Origin: JAHEJX01 sp041605955
Lineage (GTDB): Bacteria > Actinomycetota > Acidimicrobiia > Spongiisociales > UBA5794
Assembly (NCBI GenBank): GCA_041605955.1
Contig: JBFIXI010000008.1
Location: 32,175-96,174, forward strand
Direction: 5' to 3'
Length of the DNA: 64,000 bases
Shown: positions 51,206 to 59,679 of the stretch, piece by piece
Layout: the number at the start of each line of letters is the position of its first letter
Numbering within the stretch: position 1 is the stretch's first letter
Notes under the pieces: generated by a model
Database searches by the model: none
Seen by the model: the letters and a program-made list of their open reading frames with translations, nothing else
Told to the model about the DNA's origin: nothing
Position numbers and translations under genes: made by a program

Positions 51206-53266
51206 TCATTCGCATGTGTACAGCACGTCCGTAGGCTCGAGGCAGCTGTCCGCGCCTGCCTGGCCCCGGATCACGTCGGTGCCCTCGTCACCCGTCAGGG
51301 TATCGCCCTGAGGACCGCCGAGAATCAGATCGTTGCCGGTTCGGCCCCGGATGACGTCTGCGCCGCGGCCTCCGATCAACACGTCTCTCTGGTCGCCGCC
51401 GAAGATCCTGTCGGCCACGTCGCCGCCCCAGATCACGTCGCGGCCCTTCAACCCGAAGAGTCGGTCCCTCCCGGCGTTGCCGAAGAGCACGTCGTCTCCG
51501 CCGTTGCCGAGGATACGGTCGTTGCCGTCTCCGCCACAGATGATGTCGTTGCCCCCTTTGCCCTCGATGCGGTCGTTGCCGCCGAGCCCGACGATCACGT
51601 CGGCGAGCGGGGTCCCCACCAGTGTGTCCCCTGCGGCGGTGCCTACGATCGTGGCTAGGTGGCCGTTGCAGGTCGGGTGATTCAAAGTCACGTCGGGCAG
51701 ATCGCCATCCTCCATTGGCAAGGTGCCGCGTTCCAGATTGGCCCGCGGGACTCTGGTGTTGTCGCCGTCGCACCGGAAGCTCATCGTCCACGGGTCGACC
51801 ACCTCGCAGCGTAGATTGTCCGTGGGAAACAGCATGGTGAACCCCGGAGCCACATACTGCTCCACGGCATTGTCCGCCCCGGGATCGACTAGGCCGGCCC
51901 CGAACGGATCGGTGTGGAAGGTCCCGGTGTCCAAGGCGTAGCCGGCCCGCAGCTGGAGGTTCTTGAGCTGCAGCGTGCGCCGCGTCTCGGTCTGGCGTCG
52001 ATCCGGGTCGTGTAGCTCGGTCTCCGTGCACGCCTGCGTGGGACAGAATGAGTACGGATCGCGGATGTCGAAGGAGTGGTTCAGGACGAGCCCGAGATTC
52101 GTCGTGTTCGTGGTGGGAACGGTGCGCCACACCTCGTAATGGCCGCTGTCAGCCTCGCGTCGAATGCGCCGGAACGCATCGGTGGCCACCCGCACCGCTT
52201 CCATGCTGTAGCCGCAGGTCGAGCCGGTGAGCGTGCTGTTGTCCTTGGCGCTGATGGCTGCGCCGAAGTCTGCCTTGAATCCCGTCCGAAACTTCTCGTT
52301 GCCGTCGGCGTCGTAGACCATCACGTACATGGTGTGGAAGCGAGCGCATACCCGCCGTGCCGATGCAGTGCCGACATGCTCGACGATGCGAACGTAGTGT
52401 CCCTGGTAAGGGAAGATGAATTCTTTGAACCCGACCTCGGGCTCATTCTGGGGCACCTTGGCAGCCACGTACTGGTAGGGGACTTTCGGACTGCCCGGGA
52501 TCAGACCCGGATTCGACCCGTGACCGTGCCCGAAGTAGCACCAGTACGTGGGATCGATCTGGGGGTGCCACGTGCCATAGACCGCTCCGTCAGGGCCAAC
52601 CGTCGTGTACGTGTCGTGGAGCCACTGCGGGCACAGCGTGTTGGGCTCGATTGCCGGCTTGGCGGCGGGTACGAGCGGGTCGGGCGTCGGGGAGCCGTTC
52701 TCTTCGGCCAGCAGCACGAGGTAGTTGCGAACGTGCTCACCGGTCTTGCTGGGGCCGCCGAGCACCTGGCTGCCAGCGGCGAGCGCCTTGTGGTACACGG
52801 GGTAGGTACGGCCATCGATCACGACCTCCCCGGACCGGGCCCAAGTGGTGATCCAAGCTGGCTTGGGATCGTCGGAGCGCCATACGATGGCAGCCTTGGC
52901 CGCCCGGCTCAGCCGGAAATGGAGCCATGCGCTGCGGGTGACGTCACTCCAATTGCGGGGCGGGGTGAGCACGTCCCAACCTAGGTATCCGCCGGCGTCG
53001 TCCACGAGCGACGAGTTGAACGGATCCGCGTTCACGTCGGTGCCCGGTTCGAAACTGCGAGGCTGATAGAGCATGCTCTCGGTGTTCTTCACCATCTTGC
53101 CGTCGTCCGGCTCCAACGTGTGATATCTCACGAGCAGCGCCCGATCGGGTGCTCCGTCATAGGCCGGCGCCTCGGGCCCGGCGGCGCCTGCGTTCACCAC
53201 AGGCAGTGTCAGCAGCGAAGTGGTCACAAATGCCGTCGCCGTCGCGCGACGAAGCCTGAATCCCAC
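51206..53266 (-). CDS. secreted protein: unknown His/Cys-rich domain + RTX calcium-binding repeats
   Basis: 686 aa. Sec-type signal (RATATAFVTTSLLTLPVVNAGAAG), then about 500 residues of an unassigned extracellular domain with a dense His block (WHPQIDPTYWCYFGHGHG) and several cysteines. The last about 130 residues are GGxGxDxLx nonapeptide repeats (GNDRIEGKG, GDGNDRILG, GNGGDDVLFG, about 13 copies) that bind calcium and form a beta-roll. It has no type I secretion C terminus or neighbouring T1SS, so export is through Sec. GAGAGG precedes the GTG start. Confidence 0.82.
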   Translation of the reverse strand: MGFRLRRATATAFVTTSLLTLPVVNAGAAGPEAPAYDGAPDRALLVRYHTLEPDDGKMVKNTESMLYQPRSFEPGTDVNADPFNSSLVDDAGGYLGWDVLTPPRNWSDVTRSAWLHFRLSRAAKAAIVWRSDDPKPAWITTWARSGEVVIDGRTYPVYHKALAAGSQVLGGPSKTGEHVRNYLVLLAEENGSPTPDPLVPAAKPAIEPNTLCPQWLHDTYTTVGPDGAVYGTWHPQIDPTYWCYFGHGHGSNPGLIPGSPKVPYQYVAAKVPQNEPEVGFKEFIFPYQGHYVRIVEHVGTASARRVCARFHTMYVMVYDADGNEKFRTGFKADFGAAISAKDNSTLTGSTCGYSMEAVRVATDAFRRIRREADSGHYEVWRTVPTTNTTNLGLVLNHSFDIRDPYSFCPTQACTETELHDPDRRQTETRRTLQLKNLQLRAGYALDTGTFHTDPFGAGLVDPGADNAVEQYVAPGFTMLFPTDNLRCEVVDPWTMSFRCDGDNTRVPRANLERGTLPMEDGDLPDVTLNHPTCNGHLATIVGTAAGDTLVGTPLADVIVGLGGNDRIEGKGGNDIICGGDGNDRILGNGGDDVLFGNAGRDRLFGLKGRDVIWGGDVADRIFGGDQRDVLIGGRGADVIRGRTGNDLILGGPQGDTLTGDEGTDVIRGQAGADSCLEPTDVLYTCE

Positions 53267-53543
53267 CGTACGATCCTCTCCCTAGATCTGTCCCTTCGCT
53301 GAGCGCCGCGATCGGTGGCAAGCCGAATGCGCTCGGTGGCCAGGGTATGCCAAGCGGCCCTATCTGGCAAGCGAGGCAGCTCCGACAACGGAGCGCGGTC
53401 GACATTCATCGAAGACATCCCTATGTGGTCGATCCTCGACTGATCGGCTTTCAGCAGGCATAGTTAGTGGGCTCGAATCGGAACTTCTGCGCCAGGCGGG
53501 GGTCTGATCCGAGATACAGACCAGTTACGACTGAGAGGACGAT

Positions 53544-53966
53544 ATGGCGTCGATCGAAGCTATTGAGGGCATCGGGCCCGCATACGCCAAGAAGCTCCGC
53601 GCCGCCGGAGTGCGCAGCTGTGAGGCACTCCTCGAGCGAGGGGCCGCCAAGAAGGGGCGGGACGAGCTGGCGGCGGCAACCGGCTTCAGCGCCGGCACGA
53701 TCTTGGAATGGGTGAACCGGGCCGATCTGATGCGAGTCAAGGGCGTCGGCTCGGAGTACTCCGACCTGCTCGAGGCTGCCGGCGTCGACACTGTCAAAGA
53801 GCTGCGCAATCGCAATGCTGCCAATCTCACCGCCAAGATGGTCGAGGTCAACGATGCCGCTATGAAGAAGAGCAACCGCTCCATCGTACGCCGCGTCCCC
53901 GCCCAGTCGATGGTCGAACGCTGGGTGGCCCACGCTAAGAAGCTGCCACCGATGGTCACCTACTGA
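53544..53966 (+). CDS. DUF4332 / helix-hairpin-helix protein
   Basis: 140 aa. Two tandem helix-hairpin-helix pairs: IEGIGPAYAKKLRAAGVRSCEALLE and VKGVGSEYSDLLEAAGVDTVKELRN. This is the DUF4332 arrangement, related to DNA-binding HhH modules of ligases and polymerases. It is small, soluble and basic in its last third. GAGAGG lies 5 nt before the ATG. A strong hairpin follows 22 nt after the stop. A nucleic-acid role is plausible but not proven. Confidence 0.8.
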   Translation: MASIEAIEGIGPAYAKKLRAAGVRSCEALLERGAAKKGRDELAAATGFSAGTILEWVNRADLMRVKGVGSEYSDLLEAAGVDTVKELRNRNAANLTAKMVEVNDAAMKKSNRSIVRRVPAQSMVERWVAHAKKLPPMVTY

Positions 53967-53987
53967 CAGACCAAGCCACCTTCAGTT

Positions 53988-54016
53988 AGCCGGGGGCCCC
54001 GATGGGGCCTCCGGCT
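53988..54016 (+). terminator. strong hairpin downstream of the DUF4332 gene
   Basis: AGCCGGGGGCCCC-gat-GGGGCCTCCGGCT: a 13-bp stem with one G-U pair and a 3-nt loop. It lacks a T-tract, as often seen for terminators in high-GC actinobacteria. Confidence 0.55.
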
Positions 54017-54136
54017 CGTTGGCGCCACATCGTGCCGATTGCCGCGGCGACGGCAGGCGACGGGAAGCACTGGCGCCGGCGACGGTTGTCATTCCGGGGG
54101 TCCGATTGGGTAGCGTTGAGGTGAGGAGGAACGCAC

Positions 54137-54634
54137 GTGACTGAAACGGATCTTGCGCTATTCGGGCTGCGGGCCTGGATTGGCATCGTGATGTTGGCCC
54201 ACGGGATCAAACACCTACGGGGTCGCGAGAAGACGACCAACTGGCTGGCCAGCATCGGTTACAAGAGTGCATCGCTGAACTGGCTGGCGATGTCCGCCAC
54301 GGAGATCGGAGTGGGCGCGCTGCTAGTGGTGGGGTTGCTGACGTCGCTGGCGGCCGCCGGCACCGCGGCGATCATGATGGTCGCCTATCTCACCGTGCAT
54401 CGCAAAGCGGGTTTCTGGGTGACGGCGCGACCCGACGAGGGCTGGGAGTACGTTGCCACCCTCCTCATCGGCTGCCTCGCCATCGGCTTGCTCGGCCCTG
54501 GCGGCTGGTCTTTGGACGACGCCATCGGGATCGCAGCCGATCTGGACGGCTGGGTGGGGCTGGCAATTGTGGTCGGGGGCGAGGTTGCGGGCATTGGGCA
54601 AGTAGCCACCTTCTTCCGCCCGGCTCCCGAATAG
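54137..54634 (+). CDS. DoxX-family membrane protein
   Basis: 165 aa, four TM helices. DoxX features are LRAWIGIVMLAHGIKHL in helix 1, LNWLAMSATEIGVGALLVVGLLTSLAAAG, and the third-helix block TRPDEGWEYVATLLIGCLAIGLLGPGGWSLDD. Family members are linked to respiratory chains or redox stress, but this one has no such neighbours. The GTG has AGGAGG 7 nt upstream. It precedes the DNA ligase gene by 22 nt on the same strand. Confidence 0.8.
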   Translation: MTETDLALFGLRAWIGIVMLAHGIKHLRGREKTTNWLASIGYKSASLNWLAMSATEIGVGALLVVGLLTSLAAAGTAAIMMVAYLTVHRKAGFWVTARPDEGWEYVATLLIGCLAIGLLGPGGWSLDDAIGIAADLDGWVGLAIVVGGEVAGIGQVATFFRPAPE

Positions 54635-54656
54635 CCTCAGCGCCGGAGCCGACGGG

Positions 54657-56159
54657 GTGAAACTCAGCGAGATAGCCGCCACCTCCACCGCCGTGGCCGC
54701 CACCCGCAGTCGCAAGGAGAAGACTGCGCGGTTGGCGGAAACGATCCAGCTCATGGGATCCGCCGAGGTCGCCCTCGGAGTCTCATATCTCTCGGGCAGG
54801 CTTCCCCAGCGGCGACTCGGAATCGGATTCGCCGCGATCCGTGATGTCGACGTTTCGCCGGCCACCGAGCCGACCTTGTCCCTCCGCGATGTGGACGCCG
54901 CCCTCACCCAGATCGAGAACACCACCGGTGCCGGATCGCGGGCGCGCAGGACAGAACTGCTCAACGGGTTGATGGCGGCCGCCACCGATGAGGAGCGACA
55001 AATGCTCTTTGGGCTGCTCGGGGGCGGCCTGCGCCAGGGCGCGCTCGACGGGATCATGGCAGACGCGCTCGCCCTGGCGTTCGCCGCCCCCCAGGCTGAA
55101 GTCCGTCGCGCCGCCATGCTGTCGGGGAACCTGGCGGGAGTCGCCGAGAGCCTGGCCACCGTGGGACCTGAGTCTCTGGCAGGCTTCGGTCTCGACGTGG
55201 GCACCGCCGTGCAACCAATGTTGGCCAAGTCGGCCGACACGGCGGCAGAGGCGGTCGGCCAATTCCACGAGGCGTTCGTCGAGTGGAAGGTCGACGGGGC
55301 GCGGCTGCAGATTCATCGCAACGGGGACGAGATCGAGGTGTTCAGTCGCAGCTTGCGCCCGGTCACCCGGCAGGTGAAGGACATCGTGGAGAAGGCCCGC
55401 TCCATCGATTCTGACTCGTTCATTCTCGATGCGGAGGCCATCAGCCTGCGTCCCGACGGAACTCCCGAGCCCTTTCAAGTGACTATGCAGCGGTTCGCCC
55501 GGCAGGGTCGATCCGACAAGCCACTCGACCTGTTCGTGTTCGATGCGCTGCGCCTCGACGACGACCTGATCGACTTGCCGTTGCGGGAACGAGTTCGGCA
55601 CCTCGCCGCGGCAGTACCTGCTCCGCTGCTAATTCCCCGCATTCTCACCGGAGAGGTCGCGACCGCTGAGAGATTCGCCCAGGACGCGCTCGCCCAGGGC
55701 CACGAGGGGGTAATGGTCAAGGATGCCGACTCGACATATACCGCAGGGCGGCGCGGTGCCTCGTGGCTCAAGGTCAAGCCGGCTCACACACTCGATCTGG
55801 TCGTGCTCGCCGTGGAGTGGGGCTCGGGACGCCGGTCCGGATTGCTGTCGAACATCCACCTCGGGGCCCGCCACGGAGCCGACTTCGTGATGCTCGGCAA
55901 GACGTTCAAGGGCATGACCGACGAGATGCTGGAATGGCAAACGCGGCGTTTTCAAGAGCTGGAAACTCATCGGAAGGGCCATGTTGTATATCTGCGACCC
56001 GAACAGGTGGTCGAGGTCGCCTTCGACGGGGTGCAGCGATCCAGCCGCTATCCGGGGGGTGTGGCGCTCCGCTTCGCCAGGGTCAAGGGCTACCGCGACG
56101 ACAAAGGCCCCGAGGAGGCCGACACGCTGGAGACGGTGCGCTCCTACCTGCCGACTTGA
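54657..56159 (+). CDS. lig: ATP-dependent DNA ligase (LigB-type)
   Basis: 500 aa, full length. N-terminal helical DNA-binding domain (1-200), then the nucleotidyltransferase with adenylated K211 in EWKVDGARLQIH, motif III LDAEAI, motif IV EGVMVKD and motif V SWLKVKPAH. An OB domain (ending with VVEVAFDGVQRSSRYPGGVALRFARVKGYRDDK) completes it. This matches actinobacterial LigB-like enzymes of archaeal/eukaryotic type. The GTG has GGAG about 8 nt upstream. The 3' end overlaps the convergent stress-protein-like gene by 16 nt. Confidence 0.92.
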   Translation: MKLSEIAATSTAVAATRSRKEKTARLAETIQLMGSAEVALGVSYLSGRLPQRRLGIGFAAIRDVDVSPATEPTLSLRDVDAALTQIENTTGAGSRARRTELLNGLMAAATDEERQMLFGLLGGGLRQGALDGIMADALALAFAAPQAEVRRAAMLSGNLAGVAESLATVGPESLAGFGLDVGTAVQPMLAKSADTAAEAVGQFHEAFVEWKVDGARLQIHRNGDEIEVFSRSLRPVTRQVKDIVEKARSIDSDSFILDAEAISLRPDGTPEPFQVTMQRFARQGRSDKPLDLFVFDALRLDDDLIDLPLRERVRHLAAAVPAPLLIPRILTGEVATAERFAQDALAQGHEGVMVKDADSTYTAGRRGASWLKVKPAHTLDLVVLAVEWGSGRRSGLLSNIHLGARHGADFVMLGKTFKGMTDEMLEWQTRRFQELETHRKGHVVYLRPEQVVEVAFDGVQRSSRYPGGVALRFARVKGYRDDKGPEEADTLETVRSYLPT

Positions 56160-56620
56160 CCATCTGTGGTCGGCGGCGCCACGATCTCGACTTCGATATC
56201 AAGGCGGCTCCTGAGGCTGCCCGCCAGCGCCTCCAGGGACTCCGCGGTCAAGCTGGCGTCCGGGGCGCGGCGGGGCGCCCCCAGCATGACCAGCGACGCT
56301 TCCACCTCCACAGCGAAATCTGCCACGACCGCGCCCAGCTCACCGATTCGGATCTGGATGTTGAATTGAGCGTCGGGGTTGCCGAGTTGGGCGGCGTTCG
56401 CCCGAGCCAGCGCCAATTCTCGCCACGCCAGCTCGGCACGGATGGCCCGTTGCTCTCCTTCGTGGAGCGGCTCGTACGCCTCCGCCGGAACCGTCACGAG
56501 GATGTAGAGGAGTCGGGCCGTGACGCCGGCACGCTCGAGAGCGGCGCGGCGCGTGTAGTGGCTCCCCGGCCCGCCGCGCACCGCACAGACGATGCTGCCG
56601 GTGCCGGCCGCACTGATCAC
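56144..56620 (-). CDS. degenerate universal-stress-like protein coupled to the antiporter
   Basis: 158 aa. The start IVCAVRGGPGSHYTRRAAL and AGVTARLLYILVTV resemble the first strand-helix-strand of USP domains, and the middle VVADFAVEVEASLVMLGAPR resembles the later USP strand. The usual G-x2-G-x9-G(S/T) nucleotide motif is missing, so ATP binding is unlikely. The GTG start overlaps the antiporter stop (GTGA), giving translational coupling. It probably serves as a small regulatory partner of the antiporter. Confidence 0.6.
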   Translation of the reverse strand: MISAAGTGSIVCAVRGGPGSHYTRRAALERAGVTARLLYILVTVPAEAYEPLHEGEQRAIRAELAWRELALARANAAQLGNPDAQFNIQIRIGELGAVVADFAVEVEASLVMLGAPRRAPDASLTAESLEALAGSLRSRLDIEVEIVAPPTTDGQVGR

Positions 56621-58317
56621 GGCGGCTCCAGATCGTCGTCGGCTGCCTCGGTTGCCAGCAATTCGCCCTGCTCGGCATCCGTGGCCATGAATTCCAGCGC
56701 CGCCAGGTGGTCGTTGACGTCGAGCGTCAGCTCCTCGAGGACATGGTTGGAGATGAGCCCGCGACGGGCAGCATCTTGGAGGGCGCGGCGTTCGGCGCGC
56801 AGCGCATCGACCCGCGCAGTGAGATACATGTCGGCTTCAAGCTCGGGATGCGATCGCAGATGCTGGCGGAGGTGGGTGGCGGCCGACTCGATTTCGGTCT
56901 CGTAGTGCTTGTCCATCGCCCGCCAGAGATCGGCGGCCAGCACACCTTCGGTTCGTAGCCGAGCCAGCTCGCGCTGGGCCGCCCGGTTGGCATAGAGCCG
57001 CGCCTGAGCGCGCTGCTGCTCCAGGGCAGCTTCCGACCCCTCGGCGAGTCCCAACCGCCTCACGAGCCGCTCCACCGTCAAGCCCTGGACCAGCAAGGTG
57101 AACAGCACCACGCCAAACGTCATCAACTGGAGCTGAGATACGAGTGAAGCGCCGAGGACGTCGACTTGGGCGATGAGGCTGAGCGCCAAGCCTACGGAGA
57201 TAGCCCCTCGCAGCCCGCCCCAGAACATCACGTGGCGGAAACGCATCGCGATCTTGCGTTGGGGCTGCAGCGCGCGGTGAACAGCACCCAGCCCGTAGAC
57301 GACGATGAGTCGGCTCACGAGGATGGCCACCACCGCCACCGCGATGGCGCCGGCCTCCGCCGGTAGCTCGGTGATGTCGATCTCGAGGCCCAGAAGCAGG
57401 AAGACCATCGAGTTCACCACGAAGGACAAGAACTCCCAGAAGTTCTGCAGAGTTAGACGCGTGGTGGGCGAGGTGTTGCGCAACCCGATGTTGCCAACCA
57501 TGAGGCCGGCGGCAACTACGGCGAGGATCCCGCTGAGGTGGATGTCGGCCCCCACCAGGGCACCGAACTCCTCGGCCAGTAGGTAAGAACCGAACGCCAA
57601 CGCCACCGTCACGGCGGTCTCGACCAGGTGATCGTCGAGGTTGCGCAGTATCAATGACGCGACGACGTAACCGAGAATCACGCCGACGGCGAGACCCCCG
57701 AAAGCGATGAGGATGAATTCGCCGACGGCTCCTGCCAGGTCGAAGGTCGCGGTCGGGACGGCCGCTCCCAAGGCGATGGTGAACACCACGAACGAGACCC
57801 CATCATTCAGCAGGCTCTCCCCCTCCACGAGAATGGTCAAGCGCTTGCTGACACCGATGGATCGAAAGAAGGCGATGACGGCAACGGGGTCCGTTGCCGA
57901 GATCAGGGCGCCGAACGCAATCGCCGGGGCCCACGGTATGGCGACGAATCGATTCACCAGCGCCCCGACGATCAATGCGCCCAGCAGCGTCCCGGCGACG
58001 GCGATCAACGTCACCGCCACCAGGTCGGACCGAAACCGCCGCCATGAGATGTGGAGAGTGCCCTCGAAGAGCAGCGGCGGCACCAGCACGGCGAGGATCA
58101 GCTCCGCGCTGACCTCCACCTCGAGATAGCCCTCGGGGAGAAACGCCAGCCCCAAACCAACCACCACCAGCGCCACCGTGAAGGGGAAGCGCACTGCGCG
58201 GGCGGCCACGGCCACGATGGCGGCGACCGCCAGCAACAGGATTACCGAGACTTCCGACTCGAGCAGCCCACTTCCGCCGGCTTCGGCTGCCACGACCGCC
58301 GCAGAGCTCACTGACAC
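56617..58317 (-). CDS. Na+/H+ antiporter, CPA1 (NhaP/NHE) family
   Basis: 566 aa. About 12 TM helices in residues 20-420, with the CPA1 ion-binding motif ND in EGESLLNDGVSFVVF and the earlier GALISATDPVAVIAFF. The C-terminal 140 residues are a charged cytoplasmic helical tail (RTEGVLAADLWRAMDKHYETEIESAATHL...). Exchanges Na+ or K+ for H+ to control pH. GTG start with a leaderless promoter. It is translationally coupled to the small USP-like gene. Confidence 0.88.
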   Translation of the reverse strand: MSVSSAAVVAAEAGGSGLLESEVSVILLLAVAAIVAVAARAVRFPFTVALVVVGLGLAFLPEGYLEVEVSAELILAVLVPPLLFEGTLHISWRRFRSDLVAVTLIAVAGTLLGALIVGALVNRFVAIPWAPAIAFGALISATDPVAVIAFFRSIGVSKRLTILVEGESLLNDGVSFVVFTIALGAAVPTATFDLAGAVGEFILIAFGGLAVGVILGYVVASLILRNLDDHLVETAVTVALAFGSYLLAEEFGALVGADIHLSGILAVVAAGLMVGNIGLRNTSPTTRLTLQNFWEFLSFVVNSMVFLLLGLEIDITELPAEAGAIAVAVVAILVSRLIVVYGLGAVHRALQPQRKIAMRFRHVMFWGGLRGAISVGLALSLIAQVDVLGASLVSQLQLMTFGVVLFTLLVQGLTVERLVRRLGLAEGSEAALEQQRAQARLYANRAAQRELARLRTEGVLAADLWRAMDKHYETEIESAATHLRQHLRSHPELEADMYLTARVDALRAERRALQDAARRGLISNHVLEELTLDVNDHLAALEFMATDAEQGELLATEAADDDLEPP

Positions 58318-58324
58318 GCCAGGG

Positions 58325-58330
58325 AGTGTA
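58325..58330 (-). promoter_or_regulatory. -10 element TACACT, leaderless promoter
   Basis: Minus-strand TACACT 7 nt before the GTG at 58317. Confidence 0.55.
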
Positions 58331-58368
58331 CGCGACGGGGCCGGCGCGACCCTGGAGCCCCCAGCGGG

Positions 58369-59514
58369 TCAGATGACGGGGAGGCCGAGGCCGCGAGAGA
58401 TCACCAGACGCTGGATCTCTGAGGTGCCCTCACCGATCTCGAGAATCTTGGCGTCCCGATATAGCCGAGCGGCCGGGCCCGCCTCGATGAAGCCGTAGCC
58501 CCCCATCACCTGGGTGAGAACTCGGGTCGCCGCCACCGCTGCCTCGGTGGCATACAGCTTGGCCCGGGCAGCCGCCAGCTTGATCGGCGCTCCGGCGTCC
58601 CTGAGGGCCGCCGCCTTGTAGGTCAACAACCGGGCCGATTCGAGGGCAACGTCCAGGTCTGCCAACTGAAACGCGATGCCTTGATTGGCTCCAATCGGGC
58701 GACCGAATGCTTCCCGCTCGACGCTGTACTCCACTGCGAGCTCGAGACAGGCCGCCAGCAACCCAACCGCCAACGCAGCGATGGCGATGCGGCCGTCGTC
58801 GAGCGTCGCCAGGAATTGCTGGAACCCTCTCCCCCGCTGCCCTAGGAGGTTGGCGGCAGGCACCCGGCATTCTTCGAATACGAGGCCGTGCGTGTCGGAA
58901 GCGTGCCAACCGAGCTTGTCGTAGGCGGGCTCGACGGTGAGCCCGGGGGTCCCGGCCGGGATCATGATCGCGCTGATCTCGCCCTCGCCCGTCAGGGCGG
59001 TAACCGTGATCACCGAAGTGATCGAAGTGCCGCAGTTGGTAATGAAGGCCTTGGAGCCGTTGATTACCCACTCGTCGCCGTCGCGGATCGCCCGGGTACG
59101 GGTCGCTCCGGCGGCATCGGATCCCCCGCCTGGCTCGGTCAGGCCGAAAGCGGCCAGGGTGCGTCCCGCCACCAGATCGGGTAACCACTGCGCCTTCTGT
59201 TCGGGCGTGCCGTAGCTGGCGATGGGATTGATCCCCAGCCCTACGGCTGCTTCGAGGGTTATCCCCATCGATTGGTCGGCGCGTCCGATCTCCTCGATGG
59301 CTACGCACAGGCTGGTGAAATCACCGCCACCGCCACCGTAGTCCTCGTCGAATATCACTCCGAAGAGCCCGAGATCGCCCATCTTGTGAACCACCTCGAC
59401 CGGGAAATGGTGCTTCCGGTCCCATTCGGCGGCGAACGGCGCGATCTCTCGGTCGGCGAATTCCCTAACGACCGCCCGCAACGCTTCGTGCTCTGGCGTC
59501 AGCTCAAAACTCAT
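58369..59514 (-). CDS. acyl-CoA dehydrogenase
   Basis: 381 aa, standard family length. FAD-dependent alpha,beta-dehydrogenation of acyl-CoA esters. FAD-binding and substrate motifs: GLTEPGGGSDAAGATRTRA, FITNCGTS, CRVPAANLLGQRGRGFQQFL. The C-terminal MGGYGFIEAGPAARLYRDAKILEIGEGTSEIQRLVISRGLG block carries the catalytic Glu. AGAGGGG lies 5 nt before the ATG. It could be part of fatty-acid or branched-chain catabolism; no ETF genes are nearby. It is divergent from the acyltransferase gene. Confidence 0.9.
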   Translation of the reverse strand: MSFELTPEHEALRAVVREFADREIAPFAAEWDRKHHFPVEVVHKMGDLGLFGVIFDEDYGGGGGDFTSLCVAIEEIGRADQSMGITLEAAVGLGINPIASYGTPEQKAQWLPDLVAGRTLAAFGLTEPGGGSDAAGATRTRAIRDGDEWVINGSKAFITNCGTSITSVITVTALTGEGEISAIMIPAGTPGLTVEPAYDKLGWHASDTHGLVFEECRVPAANLLGQRGRGFQQFLATLDDGRIAIAALAVGLLAACLELAVEYSVEREAFGRPIGANQGIAFQLADLDVALESARLLTYKAAALRDAGAPIKLAAARAKLYATEAAVAATRVLTQVMGGYGFIEAGPAARLYRDAKILEIGEGTSEIQRLVISRGLGLPVI

Positions 59515-59679
59515 CGGGCCCCTCTGGCTCTGGGCAAACGTTACTGGCTCACAACCGCAGCCCCGTACGTGGCCCCCAGTGCCCCGACGTATCCCCCGAA
59601 GCCGATTGGGGGCCGTTCCCCATACCGCTTCTCCCTGTCCGACCGCACACTGAATCACATCCAGCAGTGGAGACTGATC

